Source: Fimbriimonadaceae bacterium (lineage in GTDB: Bacteria > Armatimonadota > Fimbriimonadia > Fimbriimonadales > Fimbriimonadaceae). Taken from it: DNA of 7,040 bases. The position numbers were made by a program, and so were the translations under genes. The stretch lies in NCBI GenBank assembly GCA_025451715.1, contig JANWJY010000059.1, forward strand, positions 1 through 7,040, given 5' to 3'. The stretch's first letter is position 1. Every line of letters starts with the position of its first letter. Shown here piece after piece: positions 6,941 to 7,040 of this stretch. Below the pieces are notes generated by a model. The model was not told the DNA's origin. It made no database searches and saw only the letters and a list, made by a program, of their open reading frames with translations.

Positions 6941-7040
6941 ATGGGTCAGAAAATCCACCCCGTAGGTTTTAGGCTCGGAGTGATCCGGGGCCACGACAGC
7001 CACTGGATCTGTCCCAAGCGTCAGTACCGAGAGCTGTTGC
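6941..7040 (+). CDS. rpsC: 30S ribosomal protein S3, 3'-truncated by the window edge
   Basis: S3 lies at the mRNA entry channel of the 30S subunit, where with S4 and S5 it helps unwind incoming mRNA. Only 33 codons plus one base are present. They begin MGQKIHPVGFRLGVIRGHDSHW, which matches the conserved S3 N-terminus (MGQK-HP-G-RLG), and continue with a CPKRQYRELL helix. The KH domain lies beyond the window. The ATG is 1 nt after the rplV stop, with AAGGAG at 6931-6936 inside the end of rplV, so the two genes are probably coupled. Identity is secure from the N-terminus and from its place after rplV in the S10 operon. Confidence 0.95.
   Translation, partial: MGQKIHPVGFRLGVIRGHDSHWICPKRQYRELL

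Overview
The window is a GC-rich stretch of bacterial chromosome carrying the end of the str operon and the start of the S10 ribosomal-protein operon. All genes are on the + strand, in the classical order fusA - tuf - rpsJ - rplC - rplD - rplW - rplB - rpsS - rplV - rpsC. Both ends are cut: fusA lacks its first ~86 codons and rpsC keeps only its first 33. The proteins are clearly bacterial (EF-G/EF-Tu type GTPases and bacterial-type L2, L3, L4, L22, L23, S3, S10, S19). The phylum cannot be fixed by eye. The GC-rich codon usage, the L3 and L4 loop sequences and the long L22 tail are compatible with a little-sampled lineage such as Armatimonadota/Fimbriimonadia, but that is only a weak guess. 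Nothing suggests recent transfer, mobile elements, CRISPR or RNA genes.

Layout. Positions 1-1879 are EF-G (fusA) and 1898-3109 are EF-Tu (tuf), 18 nt apart. A perfect 10-bp GC hairpin with a weak T-rich tail sits between tuf and rpsJ and ends almost on the rpsJ Shine-Dalgarno, so the str/S10 junction is probably a terminator or attenuator. rpsJ (3163-3474) is followed by a 90-nt gap that can fold into a nested stem-loop ahead of rplC (3565-4191). rplC, rplD, rplW, rplB and rpsS (to 6332) are tightly packed (gaps of 1-3 nt or a 4-nt overlap), as expected for translational coupling. An 82-nt gap with a second inverted repeat precedes rplV (6415-6939), and rpsC starts at 6941. No gene-free stretch exceeds 90 nt.

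The genes work together in translation. EF-Tu delivers aminoacyl-tRNA and EF-G drives translocation. S10, S19 and S3 belong to the 30S head. L2, L3, L4, L22 and L23 build the peptidyl-transferase neighbourhood and the nascent-peptide tunnel of the 50S subunit.

I see no undescribed protein system here. The points most worth a second look are the three structured intergenic regions (possible attenuator or ribosomal-protein leader RNAs), unusual residues in the L3 and L4 loops that reach the ribosome's active regions, and a ~64-residue charged C-terminal extension of L22.
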